In this document: one piece after another, positions 1-7,583 of the stretch
Numbering within the stretch: position 1 is the first letter of the stretch
Layout: the number at the start of each line of letters is the position of its first letter
Source: Bradyrhizobium sp. Arg816
GTDB taxonomy: Bacteria; Pseudomonadota; Alphaproteobacteria; Rhizobiales; Xanthobacteraceae
NCBI RefSeq assembly: GCF_029989365.1
Contig: NZ_JAPRAQ010000009.1
Coordinates: 62,001 to 126,000, forward strand
Reading direction: 5' to 3'
DNA: 64,000 nucleotides
Translations under genes and position numbers: made by a program
Notes under the pieces: generated by a model
The model's database searches: none
What the model was told of the DNA's origin: nothing
Seen by the model: only the letters and a program-made list of their open reading frames with translations

Positions 1-73
1 ACCGCTGTATCCTCGTCGACTTAACGATCCCGCCCAGATCGAACCAATCAATCATTTGACAGGGAGTGCAGCC

Positions 74-1570
74 ATGGCTGTGTCGCAGGCTATTCCGATC
101 ACGCGCCATCCGTTCGCCAACGGGTCCTACAAGCAGATGCTGATCGACGGGAAGTGGGTCGATGCTGCCTCAGGCAAGCGCTTCGAGACCCACAACCCCG
201 CCACCGGCGAATTGCTGGCGACGGTCGCCGAGGGCGACAAGGAAGACATCGACCGTGCCGTCGCCGCCGCTCGCCGTGCCTTCGAAGGCCCCTGGAGCAA
301 AGTAAAACCGTTCGAGCGGCAGAACCTGCTGCTCAAGCTCGCCGACCTCGTCGAGAAGAATTTCGACGAATTATCGCAGCTCGACACGCTCGACATGGGC
401 GCGCCGCTCAGCCGCACCCGCGCCTATCGCCTGCGCGCCGTCGGCATGCTGCGCTATTACGCCGGCCAGACCACCGCAATCCACGGCGAGACCATCGAGA
501 ACTCGCTGCCCGGCGAAATCTTCTCCTACACGCTGAAGGAGCCAATCGGCGTCGTCGGCGCCATCATTCCCTGGAACGGCCCGCTCACCGCAACGATCTG
601 GAAGATCGGCCCGGCGATCGCGACCGGCTGCACCGTGGTGCTGAAGCCTGCAGAAGAGGCGCCGCTCACCTCGCTGCGCATCGCCGAGCTGGCGATGGAA
701 GCCGGCATTCCGCCCGGCGTCATCAACGTCGTGCCCGGCTATGGCGAGACCGCGGGCGCTGCTCTCGCCTCGCACCATGACGTCGACAAGGTCGCCTTCA
801 CCGGCTCGCACGTCACGGGCCAGTCGATCATCCGCGCCTCCGCCAGCAATCTCAAGCGCGTCTCGCTCGAGCTCGGCGGCAAGTCGCCGGACATCGTGTT
901 CGCCGATGCCGATCTCGATGCCGCAGTCCCCGGCGCCGCGATGGCGGTGTTCGCCAACTCAGGCCAAATCTGCAGCGCCGGCACGCGCCTGTTCGTCGAA
1001 CAGTCGGTCTACGAAGAGTTCGTCGGCCGCGTCGCCGAGTTCGGCAAGAAGCTGCAGGTCGGCAACGGCCTCGATCCCAATGTGCAGATCGGCCCGCTCG
1101 TTTCCGAGGAGCAACTCAAGCGCGTCACCGGCTATCTCGACATCGGTCAGAAGGAAGGCGCGCGTGCGCTTGCCGGCGGTGGCCGCGTCACCGAAGGCGC
1201 ACTATCAAAGGGCTTCTTCGTCTCGCCGACGGTGTTTGCGGGTGTCCAGGACAACATGCGCATCGCGCAGGAGGAGATTTTTGGTCCCGTCATCTCCGCG
1301 ATCGCGTTCAAGGACATGGACGAACTGGTCAAGCGCGCCAACAACACCACGTTCGGCCTCGGCTCGGGTCTGTGGACGCGCGACGTCAGCAAGGCCCATG
1401 CGGTCGCGAAGAGCCTGCGCGCCGGCTCGGTGTGGGTGAACTGCTACCAGGCGATGGACCCGGCCGTGCCCTTCGGCGGCTACAAGATGAGCGGCTACGG
1501 CCGCGAGTCCGGCAAGCAGCACGTCGAGGAATATCTCAACGTGAAGGCCGTCTGGATCAAGACGGCGTAA
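74..1570 (+). CDS. Aldehyde dehydrogenase family protein (NAD(P)-dependent)
   Basis: Oxidises an aldehyde to the carboxylic acid with NAD(P)+, in the cytoplasm; the substrate cannot be read from the sequence. The 498-residue length is normal for the family. Catalytic residues fall at the expected places: Asn about 168 (IIPWNGP), general-base Glu about 266 (LELGGKSPD) and nucleophilic Cys about 300 (SGQICSAG). A cofactor-binding GSHVTG stretch lies near residue 245. The ATG at 74 is chosen over an upstream TTG at 56 because AGGGAG sits 7 bases before it. It stands alone: a terminator hairpin follows, then an alkene reductase on the same strand. Family assignment is secure. Confidence 0.95.
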   Translation: MAVSQAIPITRHPFANGSYKQMLIDGKWVDAASGKRFETHNPATGELLATVAEGDKEDIDRAVAAARRAFEGPWSKVKPFERQNLLLKLADLVEKNFDELSQLDTLDMGAPLSRTRAYRLRAVGMLRYYAGQTTAIHGETIENSLPGEIFSYTLKEPIGVVGAIIPWNGPLTATIWKIGPAIATGCTVVLKPAEEAPLTSLRIAELAMEAGIPPGVINVVPGYGETAGAALASHHDVDKVAFTGSHVTGQSIIRASASNLKRVSLELGGKSPDIVFADADLDAAVPGAAMAVFANSGQICSAGTRLFVEQSVYEEFVGRVAEFGKKLQVGNGLDPNVQIGPLVSEEQLKRVTGYLDIGQKEGARALAGGGRVTEGALSKGFFVSPTVFAGVQDNMRIAQEEIFGPVISAIAFKDMDELVKRANNTTFGLGSGLWTRDVSKAHAVAKSLRAGSVWVNCYQAMDPAVPFGGYKMSGYGRESGKQHVEEYLNVKAVWIKTA

Positions 1571-1619
1571 CGTTTATTCCCCTTCCGCTCGTTGCGGGAG
1601 ATGAATATTTCCTTTTGCA

Positions 1620-1653
1620 GGGGCGGCTCCTTTTCCGGCGGCCGCCCCTCTTT
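1620..1653 (+). terminator. Rho-independent terminator after the aldehyde dehydrogenase
   Basis: An 8-bp perfect GC stem (GGGGCGGC at 1620-1627 pairing with GCCGCCCC at 1641-1648) is followed at once by TCTTTATAT. It lies about 50 bases after the stop codon and before the next gene on the same strand. Confidence 0.7.
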
Positions 1654-1691
1654 ATATGACCGCCATCCTTCCATAGCCAATTGGGTCCAGC

Positions 1692-2819
1692 ATGAAATTC
1701 CCGGCGTTGTTTCAACCCTTGCAGGTCGGTCCGTACAAGCTCGCGCACCGCGTTGCGTTGGCGCCGCTGACGCGCATGCGAGCCGAGCGTGAGAGCTTTT
1801 CGCAGCGTCAGCTCAATGCCGACTATTACGGTCAGCGCGCCACACAAGGCGGCTTGATCATCGCTGAAGCGTCCCCCGTGCTCTCCCATGGCCGCGGTAA
1901 CCCCGCGACGCCCGGCATCTATTCGGAGGCGCAGATCGCCGGCTGGCGCAAGGTGACGGATGCCGTGCACGCCAAGGGCGGCATCATCTTCCTCCAGCTC
2001 TGGCATGTCGGCCGCGTCTCGCATTCCTCCTTCCACGGCGGTGAGCTGCCGGTCTCGGCTTCGGCGATTGCGATCAAGGCCGAAGGCATGAAGGCGATGA
2101 CCGCCGACGGCAAGATTTCTGACTACGAGACCCCGCGCGCGCTGGAGACCGACGAGGTCAAGGGCATCGTCGAGGCCTTCCGGCAGGGTGCCAAGAACGC
2201 GCTCGCCGCCGGCTTCGACGGTGTCGAGATCCACGGCGCCAACGGCTATCTGCTCGAGCAGTTCCTGCAGTCGCGCAGCAACCAGCGCACCGATCAATAT
2301 GGCGGCGGAATCGAGAACCGCGCGCGGCTTCTGCTCGAAGTCACGCAGGCGGCCATCGACGTCTGGGGCGCGAACCGCGTCGGCGTGCGGCTGTCGCCCC
2401 ACGGCATCGCCAATGATTCCGGCGAGCCCGATCCGATGCCGCTTTACTCGCACGTCGTGAAGGCGATCGACAAGCTCGACCTTGCCTATCTTCACTTCAT
2501 CGAGCCGCGCTCCAGCGGCGCCGGCCGTGCCGACGTCCACTGGGAGAACGTGCCCTCCGCAATGGTGCTGTTCCACCCGCTCTACAGCGGCGTGCTGATG
2601 ACCGCCGGCGGGTTCACCGGCGAGACCGCGAATGCGGCAATTGCCGACGGCCACGCCGACATCATCGCCTTCGGCCGCATCTTCATCTCCAACCCCGATT
2701 TGCCGCGCCGCCTTCGGCACGACTATCCGATCACGCCGTATAACCGCGCGACGTTCTACGGCGGCGAGGAGAAGGGGTATACGGATTACCCGGTGTATGA
2801 CGAGCTCGCGACGGCGTAG
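1692..2819 (+). CDS. nemA: Alkene reductase, old yellow enzyme family (N-ethylmaleimide reductase-like)
   Basis: FMN-dependent, NAD(P)H-consuming reductase of activated double bonds or nitro compounds, cytoplasmic. The 375 residues form a single TIM barrel. The substrate-anchoring His181/Asn184 pair is visible in EIHGANGYL, followed by the family signature LLEQFLQSRSNQRTDQYGG. The N-terminus LFQPLQVGPYKLAHRVALAPLTRMRA is the usual FMN-binding start. It is on the same strand as the aldehyde dehydrogenase but separated by a terminator, so it is probably a separate transcript. Physiological substrate unknown; detoxification of electrophiles is the usual inference. Confidence 0.93.
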   Translation: MKFPALFQPLQVGPYKLAHRVALAPLTRMRAERESFSQRQLNADYYGQRATQGGLIIAEASPVLSHGRGNPATPGIYSEAQIAGWRKVTDAVHAKGGIIFLQLWHVGRVSHSSFHGGELPVSASAIAIKAEGMKAMTADGKISDYETPRALETDEVKGIVEAFRQGAKNALAAGFDGVEIHGANGYLLEQFLQSRSNQRTDQYGGGIENRARLLLEVTQAAIDVWGANRVGVRLSPHGIANDSGEPDPMPLYSHVVKAIDKLDLAYLHFIEPRSSGAGRADVHWENVPSAMVLFHPLYSGVLMTAGGFTGETANAAIADGHADIIAFGRIFISNPDLPRRLRHDYPITPYNRATFYGGEEKGYTDYPVYDELATA

Positions 2820-2827
2820 AGACCTTC

Positions 2828-2913
2828 GTAGCCCGGATGGAGCGCAGCGAAACCCGGGTTTCTCGCCTCGCCGATAGACTTCCCCGGATTGCGCTTCGCT
2901 CCATCCGGGCTAC
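2828..2913. repeat. Inverted-repeat intergenic element, GTAGCCCGGATGG type
   Basis: The left arm begins GTAGCCCGGATGGAGCGCAG (2828 on) and the right arm ends with its inverse, CGCTCCATCCGGGCTAC (to 2913), around a short central stretch. The layout is that of a paired REP unit: two inverted copies, each starting with a GTAG foot. The arms differ from the REP copies at 18.1, 23.8 and 48 kb, so this is a separate family. It lies between two genes on the same strand. Confidence 0.8.
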
Positions 2914-2951
2914 AGGTCTATATTCGTAGCTCCGACGAGCCCACAAACTCC

Positions 2952-3032
2952 GTCATCGCGAGCGCAGCGAAGCAATCCAGAGTCTTTCTGCAGAGGCAGT
3001 CTGGATTGCTTCGCTGCGCTCGCAAGGACGAC
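2952..3032. repeat. Inverted-repeat intergenic element, GTCATCGCGAGCG type
   Basis: GTCATCGCGAGCGCAGCGAA with GCAATCCAG (2952-2980) is mirrored by CTGGATTGCTTCGCTGCGCT and CGCAAGGACGAC (3001-3032), giving a hairpin with a near-perfect stem of about 27 bp and a loop of about 20 bases. It comes just after the previous element and just before the next gene. Confidence 0.8.
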
Positions 3033-3045
3033 GGAAGGACCTACC

Positions 3046-3552
3046 ATGGCCAAAGCCGCAGTCGCCGCAGGAACCGCCACCGGCCAATGCCTCTGCGGCA
3101 AGGTCACCTTCGAGATCGACGTCCCCGCGCGTTGGGCCTGGCATGATCATTCGGCCAGTAGCCGCCGCGCCCACGGCGCGGCCTATGCCACCTATGTCGG
3201 AAGCTGGAAGAAGCGCTTTCGCATCGTCTCGGGGAAAGCCGCGCTGGCCCGCTACGAGGACAAGGCGACCAAGACCGCGCGCAGCTTCTGCTCACATTGC
3301 GGGACGCCGGTCGCCTATGAGCGTCCGCGTGGGCCGCACATGGTCAACATCCCCCGCGCGCTGTTCAACGAGCGCACCGGCCGCCAGCCGCTCTATCATA
3401 TCGCGATCGAGGAGCTTCAGGAATGGGCCTATACCGGCGAGCCGCTGGTGCCGCTGAAGGGCTTACCCGGTGTGGTCTGGCAGCGCTCGAAAAAGAAGAA
3501 GCGCACTAGCGGCGAAGACCCTTTCGAACTCGGCCGCGAGGAGGTGCTTTAG
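3046..3552 (+). CDS. GFA / CENP-V-like domain protein
   Basis: A 168-residue protein of the glutathione-dependent formaldehyde-activating (GFA, CENP-V) fold, a small zinc-binding beta domain. The first CxC (C15, C17 in QCLCGK) and the last CxxC (C82, C85 in SFCSHCGTP) are present. The middle cysteine motif that follows the first sheet in typical members is replaced by WHDHSASSRRAHG, so one of the two zinc sites may be altered or absent. Enzyme activity should not be assumed, since most GFA proteins have no proven reaction. The last 47 bases overlap the converging TfoX-like gene. Confidence 0.85.
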   Translation: MAKAAVAAGTATGQCLCGKVTFEIDVPARWAWHDHSASSRRAHGAAYATYVGSWKKRFRIVSGKAALARYEDKATKTARSFCSHCGTPVAYERPRGPHMVNIPRALFNERTGRQPLYHIAIEELQEWAYTGEPLVPLKGLPGVVWQRSKKKKRTSGEDPFELGREEVL

Positions 3553-3937
3553 CCTTGGCGGCGACCTTGGTCTTCGCCGCAACGGCCTTCCGCGGCGCCG
3601 CTTTGCGTCCCGCGGCATTCGCCGCCACGAAGTCGAGCCCGCGCTCGACCCATTTTTTCAGATCGGCATCGCTCTGATAGCCGTCCGGCGCGACGCGCAC
3701 GAAGCCGGTCATGATGCGCCCGCGCATTTCCATCGGGCTGGCGTGCGGCTCCTGCAGCATGCGTGCATGCGCTTCCGGGCCGACGCGGATCAGCATGCCG
3801 CCGCGCCCGCTGACGGTGCAGCACATGGTGTTGTTCACCATGAAGCAGAGGCCGCCCATCATCTTCTTTTCCGCGACGTCTCGCTGACCCGCCAGTAATT
3901 TGCGCACCCGCGCCGCGGTGTTCTCGTCATAGGCCAT
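3506..3937 (-). CDS. TfoX N-terminal-domain protein with Lys/Arg/Ala-rich tail
   Basis: A 143-residue protein. Residues 1 to about 105 match the TfoX/Sxy N-terminal domain (MAYDENTAARVRKLL, KKMMGGLCFMVNNTMCC, MRGRIMTGFVRVAPDGY, LKKWVERGLDFV). The last 35 or so residues are almost entirely Ala, Lys, Arg and Pro (AAKTKVAAKAKAPPRGRVRK), resembling histone-H1-like bacterial tails, which suggests nucleic-acid binding. The start at 3937 is chosen because the domain begins there and a GGGAGA lies just upstream; longer in-frame extensions look non-coding. It is convergent with and overlaps the GFA-like gene by 47 bases. TfoX activates competence genes in gamma-proteobacteria; no such role is shown for this form. 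Confidence 0.85.
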   Translation of the reverse strand: MAYDENTAARVRKLLAGQRDVAEKKMMGGLCFMVNNTMCCTVSGRGGMLIRVGPEAHARMLQEPHASPMEMRGRIMTGFVRVAPDGYQSDADLKKWVERGLDFVAANAAGRKAAPRKAVAAKTKVAAKAKAPPRGRVRKGLRR

Positions 3938-4088
3938 CGCGTCTCCCCATGCAGGCTTACGCCCAAGCATGTTCCCAGCTTGCCCGCGCCGACGCAAGTC
4001 TGCCATGACGGCGCTTCCTTGCGTGCCTCGGCCAAGTTCGGCCATCATGCCTCACCTTGCGGCAATACCCGCGGGGCCTGGAGGAAAC

Positions 4089-5750
4089 ATGAAGAACAAG
4101 ATCACCGGCCGCTCCGCTTTTCTCGCGCTGCTCAAGGACGAGGGCGTTACCCATCTGTTCGGCAATCCCGGCACCACCGAGCTGCCGATCATGCATGCGC
4201 TGAAGGACCATCCTGATCTCACCTATGTGATGGCAATGCAGGAGAGCCTGGTGGTCGCGATCGCGGATGGCTACAGCCGCGCCTCCGGCAAGCTCGTCGC
4301 TTGCAACGTCCATGTCGCGCCGGGGCTCGGCAACGCGATGGGCTCGCTCTACAACGCCCAGTTCACGGGCACGCCGATGATCCTGACCGCCGGCCAGCAG
4401 GAGCAGGGCCACGGCCTGATGGAGCCGGTGCTTTATGGCCCGCTGGTGCGGATGGCCGAGCCGCTGGTGAAATGGGCGGTCGAGGTGACGCGGCTGGAAG
4501 ATCTGCCGCGCATCGTCCGCCGCGCCGCCAAGGTCGCGATGACGCCGCCGACCGGGCCGGTGTTCATCTCGCTGCCGGGCGACATCCTCAACAGCGAGGT
4601 CGGCATCGATCTCGGCCGCTCCACCCGGATCGACGCCCGCGTCAAGCCGTCGGACGAGGCGCTGAGGGCGTTTGCAGCGCGGCTGCTCAAGGCCGAACGT
4701 CCCGTCATCGTCACCATGGACGAGGTGGTCAAGAGCGATGCACTGAAGGAGGCCGCCGAACTCGCCGAGCTGCTTGGTGCGGCCGCCTATCAGTCCTCGA
4801 CGCCCTATGGCTCTCATTTCCTCTCGGAAAGCCCGAGCTTCGTCGGCACGCTGGCGCGCGTGCAGAAGGTCGCGCGCGACACGCTTGCGCCGTATGACCT
4901 CCTGATCGCACTCGGCGGCGATCCGCTGCGGATGTCGGTCTATAGCGAGGTCGACGCGCTGCCTGACGGACTCGGCATCGTCCAGATCGGCCTCGTCGAT
5001 TGGGAGATCGCCAAGAACTACGGGGCTGAAATTGCGCTGAAGGCGGATCTGAAGGAAACGCTGCGGGCGCTGATCCCGGTGCTGAAGGAGATGGGCGGCG
5101 CTACGCTGGCAAGCCGTGCAAAGCAGCGCCTCGCCGAGCTCGCGCCGAAGAACTGGACCGCGCGGCGTGCTGCGCTGGTCGAGCAGATCGGCAAGACTGC
5201 CGGCCGCAGCCCGATCGATCCGGACTTCCTGGTGCTGCAAATGGTCGAGGCCATGCCCGATCATGCGATCCTCGTCGACGAAGGGCTCACCTCGAGCCGC
5301 CAGATCACGGCGCTGCGTCCGCACCGCGACCGCTTCGGCTATCATGGGCTTGCGTCCGGCGGCATCGGCTGGGGCCTGCCGGCCTCCGTGGGCGCCAGCC
5401 TCGCCAATCCGGATCGCCCGGTGGTTTGCTTCTCCGGCGACGGCAGCGCGATGTATTCGATCCAATCGCTGTGGACGGCGGCGCATCACAAGCTGCCGCT
5501 CAACGTCGTCATTGCCAACAATGGCGGCTACCGCATCATCAAGCAGCGCCTGCTCGCCTTCCATGGCGACGACAATTACGTCGGCATGGATTTTGTCGAT
5601 CCGCCGGTGGATTTTGCAGGGATCGCGAAGGCGCTCGGCTGCGAGGCGATCAAGGTGAGTGATCCCCGCGAGCTGAAGGCGACACTGGCGTCGGCGTTCA
5701 ACCGCCCCGGAACGAAGCTGATCGAGGTGATGGTGGATGGGAAGGTGTAG
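4089..5750 (+). CDS. Thiamine-diphosphate-dependent enzyme, benzoylformate-decarboxylase-like
   Basis: A 553-residue enzyme with the three-domain layout of the acetolactate synthase/decarboxylase family: N-terminal PYR domain with the cofactor-activating Glu in VMAMQESLVVAIADG, central domain, and C-terminal PP domain with the GDG...NN thiamine diphosphate/Mg motif (about residues 450-477, FSGDGSAMY to VVIANNGGY). The N-terminal loop LFGNPGTTELPIM resembles benzoylformate decarboxylase, but the Ser in that loop is Thr here; the later His in NVHVAPGLGNAMG is kept. Predicted to decarboxylate or ligate a 2-oxo acid in the cytoplasm. Start at 4089 follows GGAGGAAAC. Substrate unknown. Confidence 0.88.
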   Translation: MKNKITGRSAFLALLKDEGVTHLFGNPGTTELPIMHALKDHPDLTYVMAMQESLVVAIADGYSRASGKLVACNVHVAPGLGNAMGSLYNAQFTGTPMILTAGQQEQGHGLMEPVLYGPLVRMAEPLVKWAVEVTRLEDLPRIVRRAAKVAMTPPTGPVFISLPGDILNSEVGIDLGRSTRIDARVKPSDEALRAFAARLLKAERPVIVTMDEVVKSDALKEAAELAELLGAAAYQSSTPYGSHFLSESPSFVGTLARVQKVARDTLAPYDLLIALGGDPLRMSVYSEVDALPDGLGIVQIGLVDWEIAKNYGAEIALKADLKETLRALIPVLKEMGGATLASRAKQRLAELAPKNWTARRAALVEQIGKTAGRSPIDPDFLVLQMVEAMPDHAILVDEGLTSSRQITALRPHRDRFGYHGLASGGIGWGLPASVGASLANPDRPVVCFSGDGSAMYSIQSLWTAAHHKLPLNVVIANNGGYRIIKQRLLAFHGDDNYVGMDFVDPPVDFAGIAKALGCEAIKVSDPRELKATLASAFNRPGTKLIEVMVDGKV

Positions 5751-5788
5751 GGGGCGCCATCGCACTGGCACTCGCCGCGTTCTCAGCT

Positions 5789-5891
5789 GTCATCGCCCGA
5801 CTTGATCGGGCGATCCAGTATTCCAGAGACGGCTGTGATTCCTCGATAGGCCGCGGCGTACTGGATGCCCCGGTCAAGCCGGGGCATGACA
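5789..5891. repeat. Inverted-repeat intergenic element, GTCATCGCCCG type
   Basis: GTCATCGCCCGACTTGATCG with GGCGATCCAGTA is mirrored by TACTGGATGCCCCGGTCAAG and CCGGGGCATGAC. A second copy, same ends and spacing, is at 13430-13550. It lies between the ends of two convergent genes and may also act as a transcript end. Confidence 0.8.
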
Positions 5892-5907
5892 GCGTACCTA
5901 GCGGCTT

Positions 5908-7287
5908 CTACCCCTTCTTCCCCACCCGATATCCTGCCGCCGGATGCGGCGCACCGAGCCTTGCGCGGCCGTCGCCGAACAGCTTCTCCCGCAGGGTCCC
6001 TTTCGCATATTCCGGCTTGTAGCGTCCGCGCTTGGTCAGCTCCGGCACCAGCATGTCGGCGATATCATCGAAATCGCCGGGCGAGATCGCAAACGCGACG
6101 TTGAGGCCGTCGACGTCAGTCTTCTCGAACCAATCCTCGATCTTATCTGCGACGCTCTCCGGCGTGCCGACCACGACCGGGCCGGCGCCACCGATGCCGA
6201 CATGCTCGATGACGTCGCGGACGGTCCAGACGCGGTCGGGGTCGCCGCGGGTGACGTTGTCGAGTGCACTGCGGCCGGCATCGTTCTGGACGTGACGCAC
6301 CTGCTGGTCGAGCTCGTAGCCGGAGAAGTCGATGCCGGTCCATCCCGACATCAGGGCCAGCGCGCCTTCCGCACTGATATGCGACCGGTAGTCGGCATAT
6401 TTCGCCGCCGCTTCGGCTTCCGTATTGCCGAGGATGATCGTCATCATGTTGAACATCAGGATCTCCGCCGGGTTGCGGCCGAGCGCGGCGGCTTCCTGGC
6501 GGATCGCGGAGACGCGCGGCCCGATGATCTTGGCCGACGGTCCCGACATGAACACGCATTCGGCGTGCTTCGCCGCGAACTGCCGACCGCGCGGCGAGGT
6601 GCCGGCCTGGTACAGCACGGGCGTCCGCTGCGGCGACGGCTCGCTGAGATGGATGGTGTTGTTGATGCGGTAATTCGCGCCCTCATGATTGACGCGATGA
6701 ACCTTTGTGGGATCGGTGAAGATGCCGCGCGCCCGGTCGCGCAGCACGGCGTCGTCCTCCCAGCTGCCTTCCCAGAGCTTGTAGACCACCTCCATATATT
6801 CGTCGGCGATATCGTAGCGGTCGTCGTGCCCGGTCTGCTTGTCCTTGCCGGCGCCGCGTGCGGCGCTGTCGAGATAGCCGGTGACGACGTTCCAGCCGAT
6901 CCGTCCCTCGGTGAGATGGTCGAGCGTCGACATCCGCCGCGCGAACGGGTAGGGCGGCTCAAAGGACAGATTGCTGGTGACGCCGAAGCCGAGATTTTTC
7001 GTCACCGCCGCCATCGCCGAGAGCAGCAGCAGCGGCTCGTTCGACGGCGTCTGCGCTGCATTGCGCAAGGCCGCGTCAGGGCTGCTGCCATAGACGTCAT
7101 AGACCCCGAGCACGTCGGCCAGGAACAACCCGTCGAAACGCCCGCGTTCCAGCGTCCTGGCGAGATCGATCCAGTAGGGCAGGCGGTTATATTCGGCGGT
7201 GCGATCGCGCGGATGGGTCCACAGCCCGGGTGATTGATGCGCGACGCAATTCATCGCAAAGGCGTTGAGCCTGATCTGCTTGGCCAT
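5908..7287 (-). CDS. LLM-class flavin-dependent monooxygenase (NtaA/DszA-like)
   Basis: A 459-residue luciferase-like TIM-barrel enzyme that uses reduced FMN, supplied by a separate reductase, and O2. The sequence is typical of the nitrilotriacetate monooxygenase component A branch: N-terminal IRLNAFAMNCVAHQSPGLW, RTAEYNRLPYWIDLARTLERG, the family motif EGRIGWNVVTGYLDSAARG, and YQAGTSPRGRQFAAKHAECVF in the C-terminal half. No flavin reductase gene is next to it. Start at 7287 is set by homology and a GGGGG run upstream. It is divergent from the M20 peptidase gene across a region rich in short repeats. A second member of this family is at 24633-26000. Substrate unknown. Confidence 0.92.
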   Translation of the reverse strand: MAKQIRLNAFAMNCVAHQSPGLWTHPRDRTAEYNRLPYWIDLARTLERGRFDGLFLADVLGVYDVYGSSPDAALRNAAQTPSNEPLLLLSAMAAVTKNLGFGVTSNLSFEPPYPFARRMSTLDHLTEGRIGWNVVTGYLDSAARGAGKDKQTGHDDRYDIADEYMEVVYKLWEGSWEDDAVLRDRARGIFTDPTKVHRVNHEGANYRINNTIHLSEPSPQRTPVLYQAGTSPRGRQFAAKHAECVFMSGPSAKIIGPRVSAIRQEAAALGRNPAEILMFNMMTIILGNTEAEAAAKYADYRSHISAEGALALMSGWTGIDFSGYELDQQVRHVQNDAGRSALDNVTRGDPDRVWTVRDVIEHVGIGGAGPVVVGTPESVADKIEDWFEKTDVDGLNVAFAISPGDFDDIADMLVPELTKRGRYKPEYAKGTLREKLFGDGRARLGAPHPAAGYRVGKKG

Positions 7288-7342
7288 GATGATCCCCCGG
7301 CGCCCTGTACCGAGCGCTCTTCGAATGATAAACGTGCGCCCC

Positions 7343-7513
7343 AACTTGGCGAAGTTCTTGCATATAATTGGCCCTTGGCAAGGGCCAAGAATAGAAAGGC
7401 TTGCGCTTGGCAAGGCCAAAATCAGCGGCGCTCCCGCTCTTGGCAAGCCAATCTCAAGAGAGCAAGAACGAAATCGCAAGAGAACTACAAGAGAACTCCA
7501 AGAACTGTCCAAG
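7343..7513. promoter_or_regulatory. Divergent regulatory region with phased CTTGGCAAG and CAAG repeats
   Basis: Between two divergent genes. CTTGGCAAG, a short palindrome with a one-base centre, occurs at 7374, 7406 and 7439, that is at 32- and 33-base spacing (about three helical turns), with a diverged form CTTGGCGAAG at 7345. The 7374 copy lies at the centre of a longer palindrome, TTGGCCCTT-GGC-AAGGGCCAA (7368-7388). A TATAAT hexamer at 7363-7368 immediately precedes this palindrome, though no good -35 is visible. From 7477 a second series follows: CAAG at exact 11-base steps (7477, 7488, 7499, 7510), most as CAAGAGAAC or CAAGAAC. Operator function is an inference. Confidence 0.5.
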
Positions 7514-7583
7514 TCCCCGCCACTTTCGAAGGGCTACCTGTCTCGGGTATGGTCCTTCGTCCCAACGCCCCGAAAAACCAGCC

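Noticed and set aside
3957..5771. A 604-codon frame antisense to the TPP enzyme
   Set aside because: No domain recognised; the whole frame mirrors a secure gene on the other strand.
7477..7513. Short regular CAAG repeats considered as a CRISPR-like or satellite array
   Set aside because: Period is only 11 bases with no spacers, far too short for CRISPR; kept as regulatory-type repeats.
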